A DNA stretch of 55,894 nt from contig CADBCY010000022.1 of assembly GCA_902793325.1 (NCBI GenBank), positions 1 through 55,894 of the forward strand, in the 5' to 3' direction. Origin of the DNA: an uncultured Eubacteriales bacterium (GTDB taxonomy: Bacteria > Bacillota > Clostridia > Christensenellales > Aristaeellaceae). The notes below the pieces were generated by a model that ran no database searches, was not told the DNA's origin, and saw only the letters and a list, made by a program, of their open reading frames with translations. Numbering within the stretch: the first letter of the stretch is position 1; each line of letters begins with the position of its first letter. Shown piece by piece: positions 16,722 to 25,150 of this stretch. Position numbers and translations under genes: made by a program.

Positions 16722-17981
16722 ATGAATGGGATTCTGCTCATTACCTCGCAACCGTCCATCCGGGACAGCTTTACCGAAATGCTCTCCCCGATGTTCGACG
16801 TGCATAACATGGACTCCACCGCGGAGGGCATGCGCTACCTGGACCAGGGCCGCCACAACATCGTCGCGGTGCTGATTGAGCTCGCGCTCGCCCGGGCCAG
16901 CGGCTTCGTGTTTGCCGACCACATGCGCAAGAACTCTTCCTTCTCCCTCATCCCGATGATCGCCATTTCCGAGGCGCTGCCGACGCCGGCGGACGTGGAC
17001 TGCATCCAGCACGGATACTTCGACCTCATCACGGCCTACGCGCCGCGGGAGCTGGTCTACAAGCGCATCAACAACGCCATCCGCGCCAAGGATTCGCTGT
17101 CGCTGAGCCAGCTGGAGAAGATGCTCAAGGCGCTGCCCTCCTGCATCTTCCTGAAGGACAACGAGGGCAAGTACGTGTTCTCCACCCAGTACTGGCACCA
17201 CCTGGACACCGCCGACGACCCGAACTGGACCATCCGCGGCAAGACGGACCTGGAGATCCGCAAGGACAAGCAAAACGCCCTGAAGGCCATGGAGGCCGAC
17301 CGGCACATCCTGGAGACGGGCGAGGGCAGCGACTACATCATCGAGGAAAACGACGACGGCGTGCGGGAGTTCCTGCAGCTCATCAAGCGGCCCGTCTACG
17401 ACGAGCAGGGCCGGATCGACGGCATCATCGCCCTGATCAACGACGTGACCGATTACCAGTTGATGAAGATGGAGCTGGAAGAGCGCGCCAAGACCGACGC
17501 GCTCACCAGCCTGCTGAACAAGAACGCCGCGCAGGACCTGATCGACATGATGCTCGCCAACTACCAGAAGGAGGACGACATCTGCGCGCTGTTGATGATC
17601 GACATCGACCTGTTCAAGCGCGTGAACGACACCTTCGGCCACGCCGTGGGCGACCGCGTGCTCTCCGAGGTGGGGCGCATCATCAAGAACAGCTGCCGCT
17701 CCATGGACGTGGCCGGGCGCATCGGCGGCGACGAGTTCATCGTCTTCATGCGCAACATCGCCTCGCCCGAAAACGCCTGCGACATGGCGGAGCGCCTGCA
17801 GAGCCAGGTGGCGCACGCCTTCGCGCACGAGGAGGTCGGCCTGTTCCTGTCGCTGTCCATCGGCATCGCCCTCTATCCCCGGCACGGCAAGCGGTTTGCC
17901 GATCTGTTCGAGGCGGCGGACGAGGCGATGTACTACGTGAAGGAAAACGGGCGCGCCGCGTACCGGGTCAGCGACGCCTAG
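16722..17981 (+). CDS. Diguanylate cyclase with degenerate receiver, PAS and GGDEF domains
   Basis: 419 aa. Residues 1-125 resemble a receiver fold, but the acidic pocket is gone: ILLITSQPS replaces the usual paired aspartates and the acceptor position reads VLIELALAR with Glu instead of Asp. A PAS domain follows (LKALPSCIFLKDNEGKYVFS to GIIALINDVTDYQ). The C-terminal GGDEF domain is intact (AGRIGGDEFIVFM), with an inhibitory site RSMD five residues before GGDEF, so the enzyme should be active and product-inhibited. An in-frame TTG at 16683 coincides with the predicted transcription start and is rejected. A GGAAG lies before ATG 16722. The EAL protein follows 45 bases later, pairing synthesis with breakdown of cyclic di-GMP. 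Confidence 0.88.
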   Translation: MNGILLITSQPSIRDSFTEMLSPMFDVHNMDSTAEGMRYLDQGRHNIVAVLIELALARASGFVFADHMRKNSSFSLIPMIAISEALPTPADVDCIQHGYFDLITAYAPRELVYKRINNAIRAKDSLSLSQLEKMLKALPSCIFLKDNEGKYVFSTQYWHHLDTADDPNWTIRGKTDLEIRKDKQNALKAMEADRHILETGEGSDYIIEENDDGVREFLQLIKRPVYDEQGRIDGIIALINDVTDYQLMKMELEERAKTDALTSLLNKNAAQDLIDMMLANYQKEDDICALLMIDIDLFKRVNDTFGHAVGDRVLSEVGRIIKNSCRSMDVAGRIGGDEFIVFMRNIASPENACDMAERLQSQVAHAFAHEEVGLFLSLSIGIALYPRHGKRFADLFEAADEAMYYVKENGRAAYRVSDA

Positions 17982-18026
17982 CGCGGCGCCCGGCTCCATG
18001 AAACTGCCCACAGGAGGCGACGACTG

Positions 18027-19808
18027 ATGTACCAACTGCCCAACGATCTGCGGCGCGCATACGAAGCCCTGCCCGTCCCCCTCGCCTTTTACCGGTACGA
18101 GGAAGGTCGGGTCTTGACTGTGCTCGTCTCCGACGGCCTGTGCCGGCTGATGCAATCGGATCGGGAAACGCTGATCGGCCTGCTGGACAACAGCATGTTC
18201 GAGCGCGTGCACCCCGACGACGCGGAGCGGATCGCGCGCATCGGCGATGCGTTTGCCCGCCATGAGGGCGACTACGACGTGTTCTACCGCAGCCGCTACG
18301 GCGAGGAGACGAGGTACACCACCATCCACACCGTGGGCCGTTGGCAGACCATGCCCGACGGCACGGAGCTGGCGGTGCTGGTCTACGTCGACATCTCCGA
18401 CAGCTACGACGCCTTCGCGCAGTTGTCCGACCACTACGAGCTGTTCCAGCGGGACTACTTCTACAACGACCCCGTGACCGGCCTGCCGAACCTCAACTAC
18501 GTGCACGAGTTCGCGGACGAGAAGGTCCACCGGCTGCGGCAGGAGGACCGCGACCCCGCGCTGCTGTACATGGACGTGAAGGGCCTGCGCTCCTACAACA
18601 ACCAGTACGGCTACTCCCAGGGCGACGAGCTGCTGCAGCTGATCGCCGAGGTGCTGAAGGCCGAATTCCCCGACGCGCTCATATGCCGCGGCGCGGACGA
18701 CCACTACGTCGTCATCTGCGCATACGAGAGCGACGAGGACCTGGTGAGGCGCATCGACCGCGTCAACAGCAGCGTCAAGGCGCGCGCTTTCGGCAACACC
18801 TTGGGCGTGCAGGCGGGCATCTGCGTGCTGGAGCCCAGCTCGACGTTCACGGACGCCTTCGACCACGCCCGCCACGCCCTCAAGCAGATCGGCAACGACC
18901 TCAACGCCACCCACCTGTTCTACGCCCAGGAGACGGACGAGAAGTACTGGAACCAGCGCTACATCGTCGAGGCCTTCGATACCGCGCTGCAGCAGAACTG
19001 GATCAAGATCTACTACCAGGCCATCATGCGCACGGCGACCCACAAGGCCGCCGCGCTGGAGGCGCTGGCCCGCTGGGTCGATCCCGTCCGCGGCATCATC
19101 TCCCCCGCGGAGTTCATCCCGGTGCTGGAGAAGTACCACCTGCTCTACAAGCTGGATCTGTACATGGTGGAGCGGTTCTGCCGGGAATTCCCGGTTCGCC
19201 AGAAGGTGGGCCTGCCCATCATCCCCGTCACCGTCAACTTCTCCGCCCAGGACTTCGACCACGCGGACATCGTCGCCAGCCTGAACGAGATCCTCGACCG
19301 CTACGGCGTGGCGCACGAGAACCTCATCATCGAGATCACCGAGCAGGACATCGCCACCGCCACCGAGCACTTCAAGGCCCAACTGCGGGACATCCGCCGC
19401 AACGGCTACCGGCTGTGGCTGGACGACTTCGGCAGCGGCTATTCGTCGCTGAACGTGCTCAGCCAGTTCGACATCGACCTGGTGAAGTTCGACCTGGAGC
19501 TGCTGCGGAACCTGGACGACCACGACGGCGCAAACCGCCACATCATGCGCGCGATCACGGGCGTGCTCCACCAGTTGGGCATCCACACCCTGGCGGAGGG
19601 CATGGAGACCAAGGCGCAGCTCGCGTTCCTGCAGGAGATCGGCGTCGGCTTCGCGCAAGGCTTCCTCTTTTACAAGCCCGAATCGCTGGATTCCATCTGC
19701 TTCAAGATGGCGAAGGGCAACCCCATCGTGCCCTGCGAGACCGCCGAGGAGCGCGCGGATTTCCGCCGTCAGTGGGAGGCCGAGGTCCGCGCGAATCGCT
19801 CGAAGTAA
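18027..19808 (+). CDS. PAS-GGDEF-EAL protein, probable cyclic di-GMP phosphodiesterase
   Basis: 593 aa. A PAS domain covers about residues 10-130 (FERVHPDDAERIARIG). The GGDEF domain is degenerate (CRGADDHYVV in place of RIGGDEFVV), so cyclase activity is unlikely. The EAL domain keeps its metal and catalytic marks: EALARW, VNFSAQDF, IEITEQD, LDDFGSGYSSLN, LVKFD and LAEGMETKAQ. It should hydrolyse cyclic di-GMP, with the broken GGDEF perhaps sensing GTP, as known for related proteins. AGGAGG precedes the start. It forms a two-gene unit with the cyclase upstream and ends at a strong terminator. Confidence 0.9.
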   Translation: MYQLPNDLRRAYEALPVPLAFYRYEEGRVLTVLVSDGLCRLMQSDRETLIGLLDNSMFERVHPDDAERIARIGDAFARHEGDYDVFYRSRYGEETRYTTIHTVGRWQTMPDGTELAVLVYVDISDSYDAFAQLSDHYELFQRDYFYNDPVTGLPNLNYVHEFADEKVHRLRQEDRDPALLYMDVKGLRSYNNQYGYSQGDELLQLIAEVLKAEFPDALICRGADDHYVVICAYESDEDLVRRIDRVNSSVKARAFGNTLGVQAGICVLEPSSTFTDAFDHARHALKQIGNDLNATHLFYAQETDEKYWNQRYIVEAFDTALQQNWIKIYYQAIMRTATHKAAALEALARWVDPVRGIISPAEFIPVLEKYHLLYKLDLYMVERFCREFPVRQKVGLPIIPVTVNFSAQDFDHADIVASLNEILDRYGVAHENLIIEITEQDIATATEHFKAQLRDIRRNGYRLWLDDFGSGYSSLNVLSQFDIDLVKFDLELLRNLDDHDGANRHIMRAITGVLHQLGIHTLAEGMETKAQLAFLQEIGVGFAQGFLFYKPESLDSICFKMAKGNPIVPCETAEERADFRRQWEAEVRANRSK

Positions 19809-19852
19809 GCCCTGCAAGAGTCGCCCGGCGGGAAAGCGCCGCCGAGCCGCCA

Positions 19853-19918
19853 AAGGATCCTTCGCGCCGCCCCGGACGATGCCTGTCCGTCGTCCCGGGG
19901 GCGCGGGGGATCCTTTTC
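19853..19918 (+). terminator. Terminator after the EAL gene
   Basis: A long hairpin with outer arms AAAGGATCC and GGATCCTTTT and a GC-rich inner part. The remaining bases up to the next promoter (19919-20111) show nothing clear. Confidence 0.75.
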
Positions 19919-20111
19919 CGTGCCCGAGGATCCCCGCCGGGCGCGACCTTTGCCGCCTTTTGGCCGCCCCGGCGCGCCTTCCCGCGGTCCGAAGCGCGGG
20001 CTGAGAGCGCGGCGGGAAGGCGCCCTGATGCGCCCAACGGTCGCATCGCGAAGGTTCGCGCCGTTCGCGCCTTCAATTTACAAACTCTCAACGAACATTG
20101 CCGTCCTGCCC

Positions 20112-20140
20112 TTGTCCGAATTGCGCGATTGTGCTATAAT
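20112..20140 (+). promoter_or_regulatory. Promoter of the AGCS symporter gene
   Basis: TTGTCC (20112-20117), 17-base spacer, perfect TATAAT (20135-20140). Confidence 0.75.
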
Positions 20141-20174
20141 CTGGAAAGACCACTTGCCAAGGGAGGGTTGCCGC

Positions 20175-21566
20175 ATGGCAGAGATCATCGGCAAACTGGA
20201 CAGCTTTCTATGGGGCTGGCCACTCATCATACTGCTCTTCGGGACGCACATCTTCATGACCGTCCGCACCGGATTCATCCAGAAGGACATCTTCAAGGCG
20301 ATCCGCATGAGCTTCACCAAGGACGAGGGCTCGGAGGGCGACGTGTCCCAGTTCGGCGCGCTGACCACGGCGCTGTCCTCCACCATCGGCACGGGCAACA
20401 TCGTGGGCGTGGGCACGGCCATCGCGCTGGGCGGCCCCGGCTCGGTGCTGTGGATGTGGCTGACCGGCGTGTTCGGCATGGCCACCAAGTACGCCGAGAC
20501 GATCATCGCGGTGAAGTACCGCGTGAAGAGCGAGAACGGCACCATGATCGGCGGTGCGATGTACGCGCTGGACCGCGGGCTGCACGCGCGCTGGGCGGGC
20601 ATACTGTTCGCGCTGCTGGCGGCGCTGTGCGGCTTCGGCATCGGCTGCATGGTGCAGGCCAACGCCGTGGTGAGCAGCATCAACCAGAACTTCCACGTGC
20701 CGCCGCTGGCGGTGGCCATCGTGCTGAGCGTGCTGGTGGGCCTGGTGATCATCGGCGGCATCAAGTCCATCACCCGCGTGTCCGAGAAGCTGGTGCCCTT
20801 CATGGCGGTGTTCTACTTCCTGGGCTGCCTGGTGATCCTGGTCATGAACGCCGATGTGCTGGGTCAGGCGATCTCCACCATCTTCAGCTCCGCCTTCTCC
20901 GCCCGGGCCATCGGCGGCGGCTTCATCGGCAGCACCGTGGCCACGGCCTGCCGCTACGGCTTCGCGCGCGGCCTGTTCTCCAACGAGTCCGGCATGGGCT
21001 CCGCGCCGCTGGTGGCCTCCGCGGCCAAGACCAAGAACCCCAAGCGCCAGGCGCTGGTCTCCATGACCGGCACGTTCTGGGACACCGTGGTCATCTGCCT
21101 GATGACCGGCCTGGTGCTGGTGAGCTGCATCATCAAGTACCCCCACATCGACGCGCTGTCCGGCGACGGCTCCATACTCACCGGCCAGGCCTTCTCCATG
21201 ATCCCGCACATCGGCCTGCCGGTGCTGGTGGTGGGCCTGATCACCTTCGCGTTCTCCACGATACTGGGCTGGTACTACTACGGCGAGCGCTGCGCGGTGT
21301 ACCTGTTCGGCGAGAAGATCATACTGCCCTACAAGATCCTGTGGGTGCTCGGCGTGTTCGTGGGCTCGATGCTGAAGATCGGCCTGGTCTGGGACCTGGC
21401 GGACCTGATGAACGGCCTGATGGCCATTCCCAACATCTTCGCCGTGCTGCTGCTCTCCGGCGTGATCGCCCGGGAGACGAAGCGCTACGCGGGCCGGCAC
21501 ATCAACGACACGGACAACGACCCCATCCCCACGCTGAAAAACGCGAACAAGGGCATCCTGGGATAA
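20175..21566 (+). CDS. Alanine/glycine:cation symporter (AGCS family)
   Basis: 463 aa, normal length for AgcS/AlsT transporters, with about ten to eleven hydrophobic segments. Signature stretches are LTTALSSTIGTGNIVGVGTA, GPGSVLWMWLTGVFGMATKY and LFSNESGMGSAPL. It imports alanine, glycine or related amino acids with sodium or protons. Start ATG 20175 has GGGAGGG at 20161; earlier in-frame codons lie upstream of the promoter and are rejected. The gene is monocistronic. Confidence 0.92.
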   Translation: MAEIIGKLDSFLWGWPLIILLFGTHIFMTVRTGFIQKDIFKAIRMSFTKDEGSEGDVSQFGALTTALSSTIGTGNIVGVGTAIALGGPGSVLWMWLTGVFGMATKYAETIIAVKYRVKSENGTMIGGAMYALDRGLHARWAGILFALLAALCGFGIGCMVQANAVVSSINQNFHVPPLAVAIVLSVLVGLVIIGGIKSITRVSEKLVPFMAVFYFLGCLVILVMNADVLGQAISTIFSSAFSARAIGGGFIGSTVATACRYGFARGLFSNESGMGSAPLVASAAKTKNPKRQALVSMTGTFWDTVVICLMTGLVLVSCIIKYPHIDALSGDGSILTGQAFSMIPHIGLPVLVVGLITFAFSTILGWYYYGERCAVYLFGEKIILPYKILWVLGVFVGSMLKIGLVWDLADLMNGLMAIPNIFAVLLLSGVIARETKRYAGRHINDTDNDPIPTLKNANKGILG

Positions 21567-21585
21567 TCCCGCGCCCTGCGAAAGC

Positions 21586-21628
21586 GGCTGCCTCCATACC
21601 GGCCCGGTCGGGTGGAGGCGGCTTTTTT
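21586..21628 (+). terminator. Rho-independent terminator after the AGCS gene
   Basis: Arms GCTGCCTCCA and TGGAGGCGGC, followed by six T. Confidence 0.85.
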
Positions 21629-21688
21629 GTCCCTTTGCGCCCGGGTTAAAAAGATCAACCGTTTTGGACCATTATTTTCATTTAGGGC

Positions 21689-21717
21689 TTGAAATTTGGT
21701 GCGATTTTATGCATAAT
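21689..21717 (+). promoter_or_regulatory. Promoter of the membrane GGEEF cyclase gene
   Basis: TTGAAA (21689-21694), 17-base spacer, CATAAT (21712-21717), inside an A/T-rich island (about 21650-21750) that stands out from the GC-rich background. Confidence 0.7.
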
Positions 21718-21722
21718 AGATG

Positions 21723-21742
21723 ATAGGTTATTATAGGTTATT
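21723..21742 (+). repeat. Tandem 10-bp direct repeat downstream of the promoter
   Basis: ATAGGTTATT occurs twice with no gap, starting five bases after the -10 box. One helical turn per unit puts both copies on the same DNA face at the transcription start, so it could bind a repressor. Its function is unknown. Confidence 0.6.
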
Positions 21743-21778
21743 TTCGATATTCTTCGGCTGTGGAAGGCAGGTCGCGCC

Positions 21779-22855
21779 ATGAAATTCATTCTGGAATTCC
21801 TCCGCCAGAAGGTCCCGAAGCAGGGCAGGGAAATGCCCGTGTACTTCCGCAGGGCCCTGGTTTCATGCGAGTGGCTCATGGCAGTCTACCTGCTCGTGAG
21901 CTTCTTCCTCATCGAGGTCTTTGCCCATAAATGGACGATCATGCCGCTGTTCCTGTGCGCGGGCCTGGTCGCCTGCGTGCTGAACGTCGACCGCATGCGG
22001 GTGCGCATGAACCTGGTGCTCTACGCGCTCACCACGCTGGTCTGGTGCGGCTGGTACATCAACGCCTTCGGCTGGGGCATCGGCGGGCAGCACGTGCTGG
22101 TGCCCCTGCTGGTGCTGGCCTTCTTCGACATCTACGAGCCGCCGCTGCTCAAGCTGGCCTACTTCCTGCTGCTCGTGCTCGTCCGCATGGCGCTGTTCTA
22201 CTACGCCCTCAGGCACCCCGCGACGTTCGAGGTGACGCAGACGGCGAACATCGTGTTCCAGATGTTCAACAGCTTCACCTATTTCGTCATCCTGGCGGTG
22301 CTCTGCATCAGCTTCAGCAGCAGCATGCAGGACACCGAGCGCCAGCTTCGCATCGACAACCAGGAGCTCCACAAGGAGGCCGGCACCGATCCGCTCACCC
22401 GGCTGCCCAACCGCCGCGCGATGATCGACGAGCTGGACCTGTACCGCCGGAGCTCGCCGGACGAGTCCTTCTGCGTGGCCATCGCCGACATCGACTTCTT
22501 CAAGCACGTGAACGACACCTACGGCCACAACTGCGGCGACTACACGCTGCGCGCGCTGGCCGACCTGTTCCGGGAGAACGCGGGGCTGAAGTACCGCGTC
22601 TGCCGGTGGGGCGGCGAAGAATTCTGCTTCTTCTTCCCCGGCATGAACCTGGACGAGGCGGGCCGCGAGATGCTCGACCTGAACGTCGCCGTGGGCCACA
22701 TGCCGCTGAGCTTCGAGGGCAACGACTTTTCGATCACCATTACCATCGGCGTGGAGGAAAACGACTTCAAGTCGCCCATGGAAAGCATCCTGGAGCGGGC
22801 GGACCAGAAGCTCTACATGGGCAAGAACTCCGGTCGCAACCAGGTCGTCATCTGA
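21779..22855 (+). CDS. Membrane diguanylate cyclase (GGEEF)
   Basis: 358 aa. About six membrane helices lie in residues 28-185 (WLMAVYLLVSFFLIEVF to FVILAVLCISFSSS), with no recognised ligand domain. The GGDEF domain begins GTDPLTRLPNRRAM and carries CRWGGEEFCFFF, an active variant. No RxxD inhibitory site is present. Several features match the 15436-16509 protein (membrane bundle then cyclase), but the sequences differ. ATG 21779 has a modest GGAAGG upstream. It has its own promoter with a tandem repeat at the transcription start, so it is probably regulated separately from the other cyclases. Confidence 0.9.
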   Translation: MKFILEFLRQKVPKQGREMPVYFRRALVSCEWLMAVYLLVSFFLIEVFAHKWTIMPLFLCAGLVACVLNVDRMRVRMNLVLYALTTLVWCGWYINAFGWGIGGQHVLVPLLVLAFFDIYEPPLLKLAYFLLLVLVRMALFYYALRHPATFEVTQTANIVFQMFNSFTYFVILAVLCISFSSSMQDTERQLRIDNQELHKEAGTDPLTRLPNRRAMIDELDLYRRSSPDESFCVAIADIDFFKHVNDTYGHNCGDYTLRALADLFRENAGLKYRVCRWGGEEFCFFFPGMNLDEAGREMLDLNVAVGHMPLSFEGNDFSITITIGVEENDFKSPMESILERADQKLYMGKNSGRNQVVI

Positions 22856-23012
22856 CGCCCGGCCCCGCCGCGTTCCCCTTTCCGCCAGACGGCGACCCGA
22901 CCGCACGTCAACAACCTCGCGCGCGCTGCAGGGCTTCCTGTTCTCCAGGCCGCTCCCGCCGGATGTGTTCGTGCAGCGGTACCGCCAATGACATCGTGAA
23001 AGGAAGGATACC

Positions 23013-23324
23013 ATGTTGATCGTCACCACGGAAACCATCCCCGACAGGAGCTACGAGGTATTGGGGCTCGTCCAGGGCAGCACCATACAGACCGTCAACG
23101 TCGTGCGGGACATCGGCTCGGGCCTCAAGACGCTCATCGGCGGCGAGCTGACCAAGTACACCGACATGATGGCCAAGGCCCGTCAACTGGCCACGGACCG
23201 CATGGCGGAGGAGGCCGCGCGCATGGGCGCGGACGCCGTGGTGTGCGTGCGCTACTCCTCCGCGTCCGTCATGCAGTCCGCGGCGGAGGTCATGGCCTAC
23301 GGCACCGCCGTGCGGCTGAAATAG
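23013..23324 (+). CDS. UPF0145 (YbjQ-type) protein
   Basis: 103 aa, full length for the UPF0145 / YbjQ family (small pentamer-forming proteins of unknown role, sometimes called putative heavy-metal-binding). Family marks are VLGLVQGSTIQTVNVVRDIG, LVTKYTDMMAKAR-like TKYTDMMAKARQLA, and GADAVVCVRYSSA. AGGAAGG precedes the start. No promoter was found in the 157 bases after the cyclase gene, so it may be read through from that gene. No function can be given. Confidence 0.85.
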   Translation: MLIVTTETIPDRSYEVLGLVQGSTIQTVNVVRDIGSGLKTLIGGELTKYTDMMAKARQLATDRMAEEAARMGADAVVCVRYSSASVMQSAAEVMAYGTAVRLK

Positions 23325-23369
23325 CGCCGGCGGCGGGCACGTCCGGGCGAACATATCGTTAATTTCATA

Positions 23370-23398
23370 TTGACATTTTGCAAGGAATCGGTTATACT
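23370..23398 (+). promoter_or_regulatory. Promoter of the candidate small RNA
   Basis: Perfect TTGACA (23370-23375), 17-base spacer, TATACT (23393-23398), in an A/T-rich island. No protein-coding gene lies downstream on this strand, only the hairpin RNA. Confidence 0.8.
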
Positions 23399-23404
23399 GG
23401 AACC

Positions 23405-23582
23405 AAGGAATCGATATTGCCGCTAACAACCGCTTTTTCCCCGGCGCCGTCTGCCTCCTCCGCAACCTCGGACGACGCCACAACGCTTCTGTGTCGCCCT
23501 CCACCCCTCCGCAAAAGAGGGCGACGCCTCCCTCCCCAGGCGCCATCCGCCTCCTCCACAAACCCGGATGGCGCCATTTTTG
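23405..23582 (+). ncRNA. Candidate small RNA with three hairpins, each with a 15-nt C-rich loop
   Basis: Between a strong promoter and a hairpin plus T-run lies a transcript of about 178 nt with no ribosome site. Hairpin 1 (23443-23479), hairpin 2 (23493-23525) and hairpin 3 (23539-23575) have stems of 11, 9 and 11 bp, and each loop is exactly 15 nt: CCTCCTCCGCAACCT, CACCCCTCCGCAAAA and CCTCCTCCACAAACC. The shared loop core CTCCRCAA with CCTCC is complementary to GGAGG ribosome sites. Hairpins 1 and 3 are diverged copies with a G-C to A-T pair change in the stem, which keeps pairing. Hairpin 3 with TTTTT (23577-23581) is the terminator. A C-rich linker (23526-23538) is also single-stranded. 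I infer an RNA that binds Shine-Dalgarno regions or a protein. Confidence 0.75.
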
Positions 23583-23619
23583 TGCCGCGGAGGCGCCGCC
23601 AACGCCCCATCACGCAACA

Positions 23620-23645
23620 GAACGGCCCCGAAAGGGGCCGTTCTT
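23620..23645. terminator. Hairpin between the small RNA and the convergent GGDEF gene
   Basis: GAACGGCCCC and GGGGCCGTTC around a GAAA loop, 27 bases past the minus-strand gene stop. It probably ends the minus-strand cyclase transcript and blocks read-through from the small RNA. Confidence 0.65.
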
Positions 23646-23672
23646 GCCTGTATTATATATCTTCGCTTTCCC

Positions 23673-25025
23673 TCACGCGCTCACCCGGCAGCCGCAGCCG
23701 CCGCTGTTCTTCACCTCGTACAGGGCGGCGTCCGCGTCCCGGAAGACCTCCTCCGCGTCCCCGCTCATGGCGCCGAAGGCCACGCCGCTGCTGACGTGAA
23801 CGGGCGGAAGGTCGCCCTCCGGCCGGTTCAGCGCCTCGTTGATCCGCGCCACCTTGCTGCGGATCAGCTCCCCGAGCTCCGCGCCCGCGTGCACCATGAT
23901 GACCGCGAACTCGTCGCCGCCGATGCGGCACACGTAGTCCTGCGAGCGGAAGCAGTTGCGGATCGTCGCCGCCACCTTGGCCAGCACCCGGTCGCCCGTC
24001 TTGTGGCCGAGGCTGTCGTTGACCTGCTTGAACTTGTCCACGTCGAACAGCAGCAGCGCCGAGGTCTTCCAGTCGGTGTTCTTCATGAAGAAGTCGTAGC
24101 CGCTGCGGTTGTAGATGCCGGTGAGCTGGTCGTGGGTGGCCTCGTAGGCCAACTGCTCCTTCTGCTCCCGGTTGGCCTCGTACATGAGGTTATAGGTCTT
24201 TGCCAGGAACTGGAATTCGTTGGAGCCCTTGATGGGGATGGGCTCGTCCGCGCGAATGTACATCACGGCGCGCAGCAGCGGGCTGATGACCAGCAGCAGC
24301 GTCAGCAGCATCGTGAACATCGTGATGCCGATGGCGAGGATGATCAGCAGCCGCTGCTGGGCCAGCAGCGCGTGCAGCCGGTCCGCGATGCTCTGCTGCT
24401 GGCCGTCGATGTCGTTCGCCAGCGCCTCCAGGCATTTCTGCATGTTCTTGGAGATCAGGTCCTTGCACGCATGGTACACCTCGTCGAACACCTTCGAGCG
24501 GCCCAGCGCCTCCTGGCGCTCCCGGGGCAGCAGGGCGTCCTCCTCCGTCAGCTCCACGCGCCGGATCTCCTCGGGGTATTCGTCGACGTCGTACCCGTAG
24601 CCCGCGATGGTCAGCCGCATAGCGTAGTACTCCCGGTCCATCAGCTTCACCGAGGCGTCCATGGCGGCCTGCATGGCCTTATGGGCGTCGGTCTCGCCCA
24701 GGAATTCCCGGATGTGGTCCAGGGCGAGCTCGCGGCGGCGGGTGACGTGGGCTTCCTCGAAGTAGTTATCGAGGTATTCGCGCTTGCCCGTCTCCACAAA
24801 GCAGCGCACCTGTTCGGTGAGGTAGTCGGAGGCGGTCTGCAGGTCGTAGGCATAGCGCTGCCACTGGATGTAGTGCTCCGTGTTGGCGCGCATCCGGATA
24901 TAGCCGGTATTGGCGCGATAGGTCGCCAGCAGAAGCAGGACGGAGATGATCACCGTCACCACGGCCATGGTAAAATTCAGGTTCCGAATGGAAATCCCTT
25001 TCTTGCCGTGTCCGTGCTTATTCAT
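23673..25025 (-). CDS. Diguanylate cyclase with extracytoplasmic helical sensor
   Basis: 450 aa. Membrane helix at about residues 17-37 (FTMAVVTVIISVLLLLATYR), then a charged extracytoplasmic region of about 210 residues rich in predicted helices, then a second helix (LLIILAIGITMFTMLLTLLL) and a short linker. The GGDEF domain (THDQLTGIYNRSGYD; CRIGGDEFAVIM) is intact and has the inhibitory site RSQD five residues before GGDEF. The C-terminus ends NSGGCGCRVSA, where the family usually has NGRNR, so two extra cysteines are present. ATG 25025 is preferred over ATG 25031 because GGAG lies eight bases before it. Confidence 0.88.
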   Translation of the reverse strand: MNKHGHGKKGISIRNLNFTMAVVTVIISVLLLLATYRANTGYIRMRANTEHYIQWQRYAYDLQTASDYLTEQVRCFVETGKREYLDNYFEEAHVTRRRELALDHIREFLGETDAHKAMQAAMDASVKLMDREYYAMRLTIAGYGYDVDEYPEEIRRVELTEEDALLPRERQEALGRSKVFDEVYHACKDLISKNMQKCLEALANDIDGQQQSIADRLHALLAQQRLLIILAIGITMFTMLLTLLLVISPLLRAVMYIRADEPIPIKGSNEFQFLAKTYNLMYEANREQKEQLAYEATHDQLTGIYNRSGYDFFMKNTDWKTSALLLFDVDKFKQVNDSLGHKTGDRVLAKVAATIRNCFRSQDYVCRIGGDEFAVIMVHAGAELGELIRSKVARINEALNRPEGDLPPVHVSSGVAFGAMSGDAEEVFRDADAALYEVKNSGGCGCRVSA

Positions 25026-25121
25026 GTACATAACTCCATATCGCGATTTCAAACGGCGCCGCGGCCGGGACGAACGCCTCGTCCGGCGACGAAACCCCAT
25101 TTTTTCCAATTACTCTTGCTT

Positions 25122-25150
25122 ATTATACCATAAATGACCGCCGGTGTCCA
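25122..25150 (-). promoter_or_regulatory. Promoter of the sensor-GGDEF gene
   Basis: On the minus strand: TGGACA (25145-25150), 17-base spacer, perfect TATAAT (25122-25127). Confidence 0.8.

Noticed and set aside
23378-23794. Open frame across the hairpin RNA region
   Set aside because: It starts at a non-ATG codon inside the promoter, has no ribosome site and is Ser/Pro/Arg-rich; the hairpins and covariation explain the sequence better.
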